Under the pieces are notes generated by a model that worked only from the letters and a program-made list of their open reading frames with translations, was not told the origin of the DNA and ran no database searches. Below are positions 1-6,777 of a stretch of DNA of 12,036 nt, in pieces. Source of the stretch: Armatimonadota bacterium (GTDB lineage: Bacteria; Armatimonadota; SYMT01); contig JAJFMS010000112.1 in NCBI GenBank assembly GCA_020696885.1, positions 1-12,036 on the forward strand, written 5' to 3'. A program made the translations under genes and the position numbers. Each line of letters begins with the position of its first letter. The stretch's first letter is position 1.

Positions 1-2
1 CA

Positions 3-221
3 ACACACCAGGTGGCGCGCCTTGTCCAGGCTCTCCGCGAGGCTGCGGCACCGAGAGGCGTGACGGCTCTGGGGCTCATCGGACATTCTCCGCACGGGAG
101 TTCTCATGCAGCCACAATTGCAGCGTTGTCGGGCGATGAAAGCTTGCGAGAACAGATCGAAGCCAGAGTGACCCGGGCGCTGACGAAGATACTGGGCCGG
201 CTGCAACGGCTGGGGTTATGA
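3..221 (+). CDS. C-terminal end of an unrecognised protein (possibly 5'-truncated)
   Basis: The frame is open from the first bases of the window to a TGA at 219-221. An internal GTG at 12 has no Shine-Dalgarno site before it, so the gene more likely begins upstream of the window. The visible 70 or so residues end in a long amphipathic, Arg/Leu-rich helix (DESLREQIEARVTRALTKIL), preceded by a Gly/Ser/His-rich stretch (GHSPHGSSHAA). I do not recognise the family. Third-position GC is less extreme than in the peptidase or M56 genes, so a chance open frame is not excluded. A further open segment on the same strand follows within a few bases, so this may be an old gene end next to a gene fragment. 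Confidence 0.35.
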   Translation, partial: THQVARLVQALREAAAPRGVTALGLIGHSPHGSSHAATIAALSGDESLREQIEARVTRALTKILGRLQRLGL

Positions 222-330
222 GCCGTTGGATCACCCCTGCGGCCAGGCGAGACTGTCGCCTCGCTCACGTCTCCAGTTTGCCGGAAATGGATGGCTCCGA
301 ACGGGAGTAGGACATGGCACGGAAGGGGAC

Positions 331-582
331 GATGAGAAGGCCATCGAGGCGGAGTCGATCCTCGGCGGCTTCGGCGTGGAGACCGACCTCGCGGCGCGGC
401 GGCTCTTCACGCTCGCCCGGAGTGACGCGGACCTGGGCGCGTTCCAGCAAGCCGCGGAGCGACAGGTCGCGTTGAAGGCCGGCGAGATCCACGACCTCAA
501 GTATCCGGCCGCGCCGTTCGAGGACCACCGCATCGTGAGCCCGCAATGGCGGCCGCACCTGCTCGCCTCAGGCGCCCACTGA
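331..582 (+). pseudogene. Fragment: C-terminal part of an unrecognised protein
   Basis: From about 331 to the TGA at 580-582 the plus strand reads as typical coding sequence, with nearly every third position G or C. It encodes about 83 residues ending in IVSPQWRPHLLASGAH. Upstream, the same frame stays open back to a TTG at 226, but codon use there (226-330) is unlike coding sequence. No in-frame ATG exists, and the first in-frame GTG is inside the conserved-looking part, at 379. This looks like the 3' end of a gene whose 5' part was lost. Motifs such as ALKAGEIHDLKYPAAPFED look like a conserved family tail, but I cannot name the family. The alternative is a real small gene using the TTG at 226. 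Confidence 0.4.
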
Positions 583-645
583 CTGCTGGATACCAGCCGC
601 CCGGACGCTCCCGGCCCAGTACAGGCAAAGTGCTCATTCGGGCCC

Positions 646-690
646 AGGGTTGAAATCGATAGGGCGCTGCCCTCCTTACTATCCAACCCT
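646..690. terminator. Hairpin directly after the Rpn-like gene
   Basis: AGGGTTG (646-652) pairs with CAACCCT (684-690). Just inside, GATAG (658-662) pairs with CTATC (679-683), with a further short GC stem (around 662-672) at the tip. It begins one base beyond the TAA at 691-693 of the minus-strand nuclease gene, as expected of a transcription terminator. There is no clear T-run in either direction, so it could instead be a 3'-end stabilising structure. Confidence 0.5.
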
Positions 691-1583
691 TTAGCGGGCG
701 AAACCGGGGAGATCGGACCAGGACTCCACCTGGGTCGCACGCCGCAGCCATTCCTCGACGAGCGCAGGATCCGTCTCTCGGAGGATCCGCTCCCGCGCAG
801 CCGGGTCCGGCTCGCCGAGCCGCGGCGAACCCAATAGCAAGAGCGCCTGGAGGGCCCCCTCGACGCGACCCACTTCCCGGCCGCGCTCAAGTCCGCGCTC
901 AAGCCCCCGCTCGATGCCCTCTTCCAGGATCATCTGATAGGTGTCCGATTCTCTCATCGCTGGGATCCCCCGAAACAATTGTGCCACGCTTTCGCGCGGG
1001 TAGCGCAAACCCAGCAGCACGAAGGTATCCGTCCACAGGTCCTTTTGCTGCTCCGGCGGCGCTTCGGCGAGCAGCCGGGCCTCCATCCGCCGTAAGACGC
1101 CCTGGAGGTCTCCCGCCGCCGCGTCCGTGATCGGCGCCAACGGCAGCGTGGCGAGTGAGCCTTCCAGCACCGTCTCCAGATCCAGCTCCCAGGCCCGGAG
1201 CACCTGGTATTGAAGGAGGTGCACCTGACCCGTGATCGGGGTGACCACACGGTACTCACCGGTGAGGCGGGGATGGTCCGCTTCCGGTCGCAGCACCACG
1301 AGCACGCTGTGCACGGGCAGCAGATGGCGCCGGTGGTGGAGCGCATTATAGGTCAGTGATCTCGCCAGGATGGTAGCGTCCCACGAGGCGAACGCCTCGA
1401 AGTGGATCACGAACGGCTCCGGTCCCCGGAGGAGCACGACCTTATCGGCGGCCCCTGAAACGGTGGAAATATCCGCGTCCACCAGAAGCGGGGCGCCGAC
1501 AACGGGACCGAGCGCCAGCCGGACCCACCCGGCGGGGTCGGCTCCAACAGGTCCTTGAATACCGAGTCGTAGGGCTTGGACAT
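691..1583 (-). pseudogene. Rpn / DUF4351-type PD-(D/E)XK nuclease family protein, frameshifted near its N-terminus
   Basis: The long frame encodes VDADISTVSGAADKVVLLRG, then IHFEAF, YNALHHRRH, HSVLVVLRPEA and a C-terminal EERGLERG-type linker before a DUF4351-like tail ending in SWSDLPGF. This is the order seen in Rpn-like recombination-promoting nuclease / putative transposase proteins. The visible long frame could start only at a GTG (1482), with no ribosome site. The family N-terminus (MSKPYDSVFKDLLE) is encoded from an ATG at 1583 in another frame. The continuation DPAGWVRLALGPVVGAPLL is back in the long frame, so one base is missing near 1540. Joined, the protein would be about 297 residues, a normal family length. 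The usual E-x-Q of the nuclease core reads E-A-F here, so activity is doubtful even if the frame is restored. Alternatives are a sequencing error or slippage. The call is a recently damaged gene. Confidence 0.75.
883..918 (-). repeat. 12-bp in-gene tandem repeat encoding GLERGLERG
   Basis: Three consecutive 12-bp units (883-894, 895-906, 907-918; pattern GCGCTCAAGYCC on the plus strand, the third unit diverged) encode the charged linker between the nuclease core and the tail of the Rpn-like gene. Such (E/R)G repeats are usual at this point in the family and often vary in number between copies. Confidence 0.6.
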
Positions 1584-1598
1584 CCGTTGGCGACCTTG

Positions 1599-1614
1599 GA
1601 CCTCTAGCGAGGTC
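1599..1614. terminator. Short perfect hairpin after the secreted CxxC protein gene
   Basis: GACCTC (1599-1604) and GAGGTC (1609-1614) form a 6-bp stem with a TAGC loop. It lies three bases past the TAG stop (1617-1619) of the minus-strand gene and upstream of the Rpn-like ATG. It is short and has no T-run, so it is weak as a terminator. Confidence 0.3.
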
Positions 1615-1616
1615 GG

Positions 1617-2204
1617 CTATAGTTTCTGGATCTCGGGAACATTGGGCAGGGCTTCTTTCGCTAGCGCGGCCAGTTGGGCGCGGACCGGATCGAAGTCTCC
1701 CGACACGATGAAGCGACCCAGGATCCAGCTACCGATGGTCTTCTCGGGCAGCAGGGGGTTGTTCTCCAGCACCACGAGCTCGCTGCACTGGAAGCAGATG
1801 ATGACGTCCGCGAGCCGGCTGCCGCTCTTCAGCCGGAAGCCGATGCCCGGGTCCATGTAGCACTGCTTCGTGGACTGCCCGGGCAGCAGGTAGCTCTTCG
1901 AATCTAGCGTGACGGCGGCCAGGCGAGCGGCGAAGGCCCGGCTCCGGTCTTTGCCGCGGCTATAGTAGGGCACCCCGCCCAGGAGCTTGCCCGCCGCCTT
2001 TTCGTTGCCACGCCGGAGGAGGCGGTAGACCTCCACGCGGTCCGCCTTCCCCAGCGTGGAGGCAGCGGAGGCTTTGCTCTTCTCGAACCGGGCCGCCGCC
2101 GTCTTCCACTGCGCGGTGCCGCGGAGGTCCGGCTGGGACCATCCGGCAGAGATCGTGAGAGCCAGCAGAGCAACGGCACCAAACGTACTGTAAAGCGAAG
2201 TCAT
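1617..2204 (-). CDS. Secreted protein of unknown function with C...CFQC motif
   Basis: The product has 195 residues. An ATG 27 bases further upstream (2231) is possible, but the ATG at 2204 follows AGGAAGG at a good distance and starts directly on a signal-peptide-like stretch (hydrophobic residues 8-20, then a likely cut near SAGWSQ). The mature part is basic and helical (residues about 30-75). It then has Cys115 in CYMDPGIGFRL and Cys137/Cys140 in DVIICFQC, followed by a hydrophobic strand. The spacing of a Cys-x3-Pro element and an (I/L)CFxC element looks like a conserved small secreted family that I cannot name. The cysteines could bind metal or form a disulfide. It lies 64 bases after the S9 peptidase stop on the same strand, so the two may be co-transcribed. 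Confidence 0.65.
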   Translation of the reverse strand: MTSLYSTFGAVALLALTISAGWSQPDLRGTAQWKTAAARFEKSKASAASTLGKADRVEVYRLLRRGNEKAAGKLLGGVPYYSRGKDRSRAFAARLAAVTLDSKSYLLPGQSTKQCYMDPGIGFRLKSGSRLADVIICFQCSELVVLENNPLLPEKTIGSWILGRFIVSGDFDPVRAQLAALAKEALPNVPEIQKL

Positions 2205-2268
2205 CGACCTTCCTACCCGCCAGGGCCGCATTCAGCGGGCCGGTTTCAATTTCACTATCTCGTCCATT

Positions 2269-4311
2269 TTAGATGTTGCCTGCGGGCCGCAGCCAGCGCT
2301 CCATCCAGCCGACGATCCGCTCCAGGCGATCGGTGCGGAGGTCGGGCGGGCCGCTGCGGGAGAGGCCGTGGTTGGCTTCCCGCGGGTAGCGGATGAACTC
2401 CACTTCCTGTCCCCGGCACTTCAGGGCGGCGAAGAGCTGCTCCGCCTGCTCGATCGGGCAGCGGAGGTCTCCTTCGCTGTGGATGATCAGGAGCGGGGTC
2501 TTGATCTCCCCGGCGTAGGAGAGGGGCGATTGGGCGAGGAAGCGCTGCGGCTGGTCCCAGGTGTTGCCGCCGAAGTAGCTGCTGCCGCTGAAGGTGAAGT
2601 CGCAAGTGCCGCCCATGCTGTGCAGGTTCACCACGCTCCGCTGGGTGACGCCGCAGCGGAAGCGGTCCGTGTGCCCCAGCATCCAGTTGGTCATGTAGCC
2701 GCCGTAGCTGCCGCCGGTGACGCCCACGCGCTCCGGATCGATGCCCGGGAGGGTGACGGCGTGATCGACGGCGGCCATCAGGTCGCGGTAGTCGGCGCCG
2801 CCCCAGTCGCCGGCGATGGCGGCTACGTGAGCCTGCCCGTAGCCGCGGCTGCCGCGGGGGTTGGTGAACAGCACGGCAAACCCGCGGGCTGCCAGCAACT
2901 GCAGCTCGTGGACCATCGCCCAGCCGTACTGGGTGTGCGGGCCGCCGTGGACGTACAGGATCAGGGGCGCCGGCTCACCCGCGGGACGGCCGGGAGGGTG
3001 GAGGAGCCATCCGTGCACTTCGCCGCCGTCCGTGGCGGCAGTGACCTCCTGCGGCACGGCGAGCTCCAGCTCCGCCAGGAGCGCCTGGTTTACCGCAGTG
3101 AGGGGAAGGAGGTCCAGCGGCGCCAGGTCCAGCGCGGCCAGGTGGACATCCCCCGGGTGGACCGGATCCCCGACCACCGCTGCCAATCGATGCCCCGCTC
3201 GATCGATTGATAGACTGGCAATCTCTCCCAGGAAGCCGGGGCTGCGGTTCAGCAGCTCGCCGTCCAGGAACGCCTCGTAGACGTGGGTGGCGCCGCGGTC
3301 GCAGACCAGGAAGTAGACCGAGCGGCTGTCCGGCCCCCACACCGGCCCGGTCCAGCCGCCGCCGAAGGCCCGGAGGTCGGCCAGGGTGCAGTCGCCGGCC
3401 GGGCGGTCCAGGTCGGCGCAGAAGTCGCGACCCTCGCCGCCGGTGGCAGGGAGGACCCAGAGGTGCGGGTCCGTGGCGGACCAGACATCTCGCACGTCCG
3501 CGTGCCCGTAGTAGGCGAACGAGGCGCCATCCGGAGACCAGGTGAGGTGGTGCTTCGGGCCGGCCGGCGCCGGGATGAGCGCCTCTTCTCCGCCTGCGGC
3601 CGGGATGACGCGGATCTCATCGAGCTGGAGGGTGAGGTCGGGATCGGCGCTGCGGTTCGTGATGAACGCGAGGCGCGTGCCGTCCGGCGACCAGGCCGCG
3701 TGCCCATGGTCGTAGTCTCCGGTGGTCAACTGCTGGTGCTCGCCGGTCGCCAGGTCCAGCATGAAAAGGTGCCACCGCTCATCGCCGACATAGCCGCCGC
3801 CTTCCTCCCGGTAGTGCAGCCGCCGGATCACCAGCGGCGGGGTGGAGCGGTGGGCTTTCTCACGCTCCTCGCGGGCGGACTTGCGCGCCCACGCCGGCTT
3901 CGGGCGGTAGTTGAAGGCGATCCGCGTGCCGTCCGGCGACCAGTACAGCTCCCCGACCGTGCCCTCTTCGAGCGTAGTGAGGGCGCGCGCCTCGCCGCCG
4001 TCCGCGGCGATGCACCAGATCTGCGACTGCTCCCCGCGATCGGAGAGGAACGCGATCTGGGTGCCGTCCGGCGACCACCGGGCCGAACCATCGCGCTGAT
4101 CGCCGTGGGTGAACCGGCGGGGCTCCCCGCCGCGGGTGTCGACGACCCAGAGGTTGCTGAAGTACTTGTTCTTCTCCACGTCCGCCCACTGCTGGGAGTA
4201 GACGACGCGCTCACCGTTCGGGGAGAGCTGCGGATCGGAGACGAGCTGGATGCGGAAAAGATCCGCAGCGGTGATGAGCCGGCCGGAGCCTGAGGAGTGT
4301 GTGGAGGGCAT
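2269..4311 (-). CDS. S9 family serine peptidase, acylaminoacyl-peptidase-like (prolyl oligopeptidase fold)
   Basis: This is a 680-residue protein with an N-terminal propeller (about residues 25-400) built from PD40/TolB-like repeats. Repeated WSPDG motifs occur at 79-83, 124-128 and three later positions, the last degenerate (WGPDS). A C-terminal alpha/beta-hydrolase domain follows from about 430. The oxyanion-hole motif HGGP is at 455-458. The nucleophile Ser535 is in GGSYGGYM, Asp615 is in HSEGDLRCP and His648 is in EANHGLS, with spacing typical of the family. These enzymes release N-terminal residues or short peptides from oligopeptides, and the propeller shields the active site from folded proteins. 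There is no signal peptide, so it is probably cytosolic. The ATG at 4311 gives the usual family N-terminus (LITAADLFRIQLVSDPQLSPNG), although no strong ribosome site precedes it. The catalytic set is complete. The exact substrate (acyl-amino acid, dipeptide or other) cannot be told from sequence. Confidence 0.93.
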   Translation of the reverse strand: MPSTHSSGSGRLITAADLFRIQLVSDPQLSPNGERVVYSQQWADVEKNKYFSNLWVVDTRGGEPRRFTHGDQRDGSARWSPDGTQIAFLSDRGEQSQIWCIAADGGEARALTTLEEGTVGELYWSPDGTRIAFNYRPKPAWARKSAREEREKAHRSTPPLVIRRLHYREEGGGYVGDERWHLFMLDLATGEHQQLTTGDYDHGHAAWSPDGTRLAFITNRSADPDLTLQLDEIRVIPAAGGEEALIPAPAGPKHHLTWSPDGASFAYYGHADVRDVWSATDPHLWVLPATGGEGRDFCADLDRPAGDCTLADLRAFGGGWTGPVWGPDSRSVYFLVCDRGATHVYEAFLDGELLNRSPGFLGEIASLSIDRAGHRLAAVVGDPVHPGDVHLAALDLAPLDLLPLTAVNQALLAELELAVPQEVTAATDGGEVHGWLLHPPGRPAGEPAPLILYVHGGPHTQYGWAMVHELQLLAARGFAVLFTNPRGSRGYGQAHVAAIAGDWGGADYRDLMAAVDHAVTLPGIDPERVGVTGGSYGGYMTNWMLGHTDRFRCGVTQRSVVNLHSMGGTCDFTFSGSSYFGGNTWDQPQRFLAQSPLSYAGEIKTPLLIIHSEGDLRCPIEQAEQLFAALKCRGQEVEFIRYPREANHGLSRSGPPDLRTDRLERIVGWMERWLRPAGNI

Positions 4312-4513
4312 GGATATCAGTTGCTTGTGACAGCGGCTTTTCCTGCGGCAGTTCGCCCGTTAAGCCGGACTACCTGGCCGAGGCTACCCCAAGGCCGGCG
4401 CCAGTTACGCTCGCCAGCAGCAGCCCTCCGTGAGCCCGGTGCGGCCGCTGAATTGACCCCGCCGACCCGGTTATCACGCGCAACGTCACGCTCGAAGTGC
4501 GAGCACTGCCGCT

Positions 4514-4534
4514 CCCTCGCAGGGCGCGCGAGGG
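4514..4534. repeat. Hairpin 1 in the leader of the 53-residue protein gene
   Basis: CCCTCGC (4514-4520) pairs perfectly with GCGAGGG (4528-4534) across a 7-base loop. It is the first of two consecutive stems upstream of the microprotein gene. Confidence 0.5.
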
Positions 4535-4550
4535 TTGCGGCTCGGCGTCG

Positions 4551-4583
4551 CCGGGTAAAGGTGAAGCATTCACGCTTACCCGG
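4551..4583 (+). promoter_or_regulatory. Hairpin 2, just before the microprotein ribosome site
   Basis: CCGGGTAA (4551-4558) pairs with TTACCCGG (4576-4583). After a 2x2 internal loop, GTGAA (4561-4565) pairs with TTCAC (4569-4573) around a GCA loop. Thirteen base pairs in a stem this close (19 bases before the GGAGG at 4603) suggests a leader structure or the end of a short leader transcript. No T-run follows, so it is not a standard terminator. Its role is inferred only from position. Confidence 0.5.
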
Positions 4584-4615
4584 CAGGGGCAAGCGCGACC
4601 CCGGAGGTCCGAGCG

Positions 4616-4777
4616 ATGAACGATGTGTCCAAAACGATCTGGGCGACGACCGCCATACTGATGGTCCTGTGGATAGTGGGCCTAACAATCAACTTCGGCC
4701 CGATCATCCACGTGCTGCTGGCGCTGGCGATGATCCTGGCGATCTCGGAGTTGGTGACCAACCGGACGCGGACCTGA
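4616..4777 (+). CDS. lmo0937-type small membrane protein (53 residues)
   Basis: A short gene starts at the ATG at 4616, with an ideal ribosome site (GGAGG at 4603-4607, 8 bases before the start) and a TGA at 4775-4777. The product is nearly all hydrophobic: a first helix at about residues 8-23 (IWATTAILMVLWIVGL), a short turn (TINFGP), a second helix at about 30-46 (IIHVLLALAMILAI), and a basic tail. The W...LW(I/L)xGL...G.IH.LL.(I/L)A layout matches the lmo0937 / DUF5670 family of tiny two-helix membrane proteins, which are widespread and of unknown function. It stands alone, with hairpins before it and a non-coding stretch after it, so it is probably a single-gene unit. The family call rests on pattern memory and is fairly strong. 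Confidence 0.78.
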   Translation: MNDVSKTIWATTAILMVLWIVGLTINFGPIIHVLLALAMILAISELVTNRTRT

Positions 4778-5152
4778 GATTGGGTGTTGGGTGTTGGGAT
4801 CGCCCAGGGGGCACCCGGGTGTTGGGGAGCGCGGTGGAGGACCGGCAGAGGTCTCACCGCGGGCGCGCCAGTGCGACGGCAGATGGCCCCTGTCTGAGAG
4901 GCAAGGCGTTTATTGGTTACGGGGCCTTCCGGCCAAGCTGATTAGAGATCAACCGGAAGAAGGACGGATAACAAGGCCTGGTTGCCGATAATAAGGCGGC
5001 TGTGGGGGCATGGAAATCGGGAAATGAGGGAAATGGGGGTAACGGGAAATGACTTCGCTCGATAGCCCCTCCCTTCGTTTCCACGTTTCCTCGTTTCCGC
5101 ATTTCCCCGCCAATGGGGCCGATTCTCGCGCCCACGTCCTGGAGGCTTAACC
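4778..5152. other. Intergenic stretch with low-complexity repeats
   Basis: No supported gene is present. It opens with reiterated TTGGGTG-type units (about 4780-4800). It continues with a mixed stretch without clear structure (4800-5000). It then holds the GGGAAAT / TTTCC repeat patch (5011-5107) before the next gene's ribosome site. Confidence 0.5.
5011..5107. repeat. Purine-rich GGGAAAT array facing a pyrimidine-rich TTTCC array
   Basis: Between 5011 and 5051 the motif GGAAAT or GGGAAAT recurs four times. Between 5077 and 5107 the complementary motif (GTTTCC or ATTTCC) recurs four times. The two arms are about 25 bases apart and could fold into a long imperfect hairpin on either strand. 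Nothing coding overlaps them. This looks like a dispersed intergenic repeat, not a regulatory site for one gene. Confidence 0.5.
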
Positions 5153-5416
5153 GTGCAGACTGACCGCACTACCAAAACGCTGCTGTTCTTTATCGCCGTC
5201 GCGCTCTGGGGCATGCTGATCAAGGGGTTCTTTGAGCCCACGCCCACCGTCGCCCAGGCGGTTCGCTCGCCGGTCGCTTCCGGCCCGATGTTGACCCCGG
5301 TACGGATCGTGGCGGTGGACGGCGGCTCGCTGCCGGTGAGCATCACCCGCCAGGCCAGCCCGCTGGAAGTGAAGACGGTGGCCGGCTCCAAGTTCAAGGT
5401 GGAGCTGGAGAAGTAG
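5153..5416 (+). CDS. Small membrane-anchored or secreted protein of unknown function
   Basis: The product has 87 residues. The start is a GTG at 5153, supported by GGAGG at 5141-5145 (7 bases before). Residues 1-8 (MQTDRTTK) are charged. A hydrophobic helix at about 9-26 (LLFFIAVALWGMLIKGFF) and then PTPTVAQA follow, giving either a signal anchor or a signal peptide cut after AQA. The remaining 50 residues look like a small beta-strand region (PVRIVAVDGGSLPVSI ... LEVKTVAGSKFKVELEK). The MxTDRxTKxLL opening resembles a recurrent type of small exported protein, but no function is known to me. It lies 69 bases before the serine hydrolase on the same strand. A possible promoter and a hairpin in that gap leave it open whether they share a transcript. 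Confidence 0.65.
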   Translation: MQTDRTTKTLLFFIAVALWGMLIKGFFEPTPTVAQAVRSPVASGPMLTPVRIVAVDGGSLPVSITRQASPLEVKTVAGSKFKVELEK

Positions 5417-5447
5417 ACCCCGCTGCTTTCGGGTGCCGTTTCTCGGC

Positions 5448-5453
5448 TACAAT
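5448..5453 (+). promoter_or_regulatory. -10-like TACAAT before the serine hydrolase
   Basis: TACAAT matches the sigma-70 -10 consensus at five of six bases. No good -35 element lies 16-18 bases upstream (TTTCGG is the closest). If used, transcription would begin inside the palindrome at 5452-5475. The evidence is weak. Confidence 0.3.
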
Positions 5454-5475
5454 GGAGGGAGACCCCTCCCTCCAT
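5452..5475 (+). promoter_or_regulatory. Perfect 10-bp hairpin just before the serine hydrolase ribosome site
   Basis: ATGGAGGGAG (5452-5461) is the exact reverse complement of CTCCCTCCAT (5466-5475), with a 4-base loop (ACCC). It ends one base before the GGAG ribosome site (5477-5480) of the gene starting at 5486. The left arm itself carries a GGAGG, which the hairpin would hide. Possible roles are a protein-binding palindrome, a translational leader hairpin, or the 3' hairpin of the preceding small gene. There is no T-run. Confidence 0.5.
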
Positions 5476-5485
5476 CGGAGCCGCC

Positions 5486-6703
5486 ATGACTCGCCGCCCA
5501 CTGCTCGCACTGTTTTCCGGCCTGCTGCTGCTGGCCGCTATCTCCGGTCCCCGTGCCGCGGAGGAGCCGGATCCGTGGCTCCGCCTGGACCGCGTGGCGC
5601 AGGAGACGGTGGACGCGGGCGACGTGCCCGGCGTGGTGTTTGTGGTGGGACATCGGAACAAGATCGTCTACCGCAAGGCGTTCGGCTCCCGCACCGTGAA
5701 GCCCGAGCGCACCGCGATGACGCCGGATACGGTGTTCGACCTGGCGTCCCTTACCAAGGTCGTAGCCACCACCAGCTCGGTGATGTCCCTGGTGGAAGAC
5801 GGGCGCCTGCGGCTGTCCGACCCGGTCACCAAGTACTGGCCGGAGTGGGGACAGAACGGCAAAGAGAAGATCACGGTGCGCCAGCTCATGACGCACTCGT
5901 CCGGACTGCCGTCCTGGGACAACTACCAGAAGAAGTTCGGGGACATGAGCGGGCCGCCGATCCAGGACCAGCGGGCGCAGGTCTACCCCGCGCTCGCCGC
6001 CAGCGCGCTGGCCAATCCCACAGACAGCAAGTTCGTCTACAGCGACCTGGGCTTTATCACGCTGGGGGAGCTGGTGCGGCGGATCAGCGGACAGCCGTTG
6101 GATGAGTATGCTCGCAAGCGGATCTTCCAGCCGCTAGGCATGAAGGACACCGGGTACAACCCGGACGCAGAGCACTGCCGCCGCGCCGCGCCCGCCACCC
6201 TCTGGAACAACGCCTTCCTGTGCGGGCAGGTGCACGACCCGAACGCCGCGGTGATGGCAGGGGTGGCCGGCCACGCGGGCCTGTTCAGCACGGCGGACGA
6301 CCTCTCCCGCTTTGCCTGGATGTTGCTGAGCAGTGATGCGAAGCCGAAGCGCCGCTTCCCACTGAGCCCCACCACGGTGCGCGAGATGACCTCGCCGCAC
6401 TCCCCGCCCGGGCTGCCGGTGCGCGGACTGGGGTGGGACATCGATACGGCCTACTCCCACGTGCGCGGGGATCTGATGCCGCTGGGCAGCTTCGGGCACA
6501 CCGGCTTCACCGGCACCTACATCTGGGTGGACCCGTATAGCCAGACGTTCATCATCGGGCTCTCCAACCGGCTGCACCCGGACGGCAAGGGCAGCCCGCT
6601 GGCGATGTGGGCGAAGGCCTCCAACGTTGTCTCCGGCATCATCCCGCCGCAGTCGCTGCCGCCGCGTCCTGCCATCGTGCGGCCGGTATACACCGGCGAG
6701 TGA
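5486..6703 (+). CDS. Serine hydrolase of the beta-lactamase / penicillin-binding-protein-like family (COG1680)
   Basis: This is a 405-residue protein beginning with a signal peptide (hydrophobic residues 6-20, likely cut near GPRAAEE), so it acts in the envelope or outside. The catalytic motifs of the class C-like fold are present: SxxK as Ser88-Leu-Thr-Lys91 in FDLASLTKV, Y-x-(N/D) as Tyr185-Ser-Asp187 in FVYSDLGF, and the KTG equivalent as His338-Thr-Gly340 in GHTGFTGT. Family hallmarks VRQLMTHSSGLP, IFQPLGMKDTGY and GHAGLFSTADDLSRFA are in order. Members are esterases, D-aminopeptidases or peptidoglycan carboxypeptidases, and the HTG in place of KTG fits the non-resistance group. The start is supported by GGAG at 5477-5480. 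A metallophosphoesterase gene follows 74 bases on, in the same direction. No evidence makes this a drug-resistance enzyme. Confidence 0.92.
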   Translation: MTRRPLLALFSGLLLLAAISGPRAAEEPDPWLRLDRVAQETVDAGDVPGVVFVVGHRNKIVYRKAFGSRTVKPERTAMTPDTVFDLASLTKVVATTSSVMSLVEDGRLRLSDPVTKYWPEWGQNGKEKITVRQLMTHSSGLPSWDNYQKKFGDMSGPPIQDQRAQVYPALAASALANPTDSKFVYSDLGFITLGELVRRISGQPLDEYARKRIFQPLGMKDTGYNPDAEHCRRAAPATLWNNAFLCGQVHDPNAAVMAGVAGHAGLFSTADDLSRFAWMLLSSDAKPKRRFPLSPTTVREMTSPHSPPGLPVRGLGWDIDTAYSHVRGDLMPLGSFGHTGFTGTYIWVDPYSQTFIIGLSNRLHPDGKGSPLAMWAKASNVVSGIIPPQSLPPRPAIVRPVYTGE

Positions 6704-6777
6704 GCACCTTTCATCGCAGGCAGCCGGACGCCCGGTTTGCTGCACAGTTTCCGGCTGCCACGCATCTCAGGGGATAG

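Larger units (their letters stand above)
4312..4615. other. Divergent intergenic region between the S9 peptidase and the small membrane protein
   Basis: No gene is supported here. A long plus-strand open frame crosses it, but its codons do not resemble the neighbours' and it runs over the microprotein in another frame. The region must hold the start signals of both divergent genes, but I see no convincing -35/-10 pair. Its right half (4514-4583) carries two hairpins that precede the microprotein's ribosome site. Confidence 0.5.

Noticed and set aside
3283..4293. Long plus-strand open frame (336 codons) opposite the S9 peptidase, with a second one at 2368-3210
   Set aside because: They are antisense shadows of a high-GC gene. 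Their composition is Arg/Ala/Gly/Val-rich without domain motifs, while the minus strand has a complete catalytic triad and propeller repeats.
4297..4941. Plus-strand open frame of 214 codons between the S9 peptidase and the next genes
   Set aside because: It has poor codon character and no recognisable motifs, and it overlaps the better-supported 53-residue gene in a different frame.
5077..5107. Repeated GTTTCC units as a CRISPR array
   Set aside because: The units are only about 9 bases with no regular spacers and no cas genes nearby.
5486..6703. Serine hydrolase as a true resistance beta-lactamase induced by the BlaI/M56 pair
   Set aside because: The motifs (YSD, HTG) fit the broad COG1680 group, it is over 3 kb away in the opposite orientation, and no matching palindrome lies in its upstream region.
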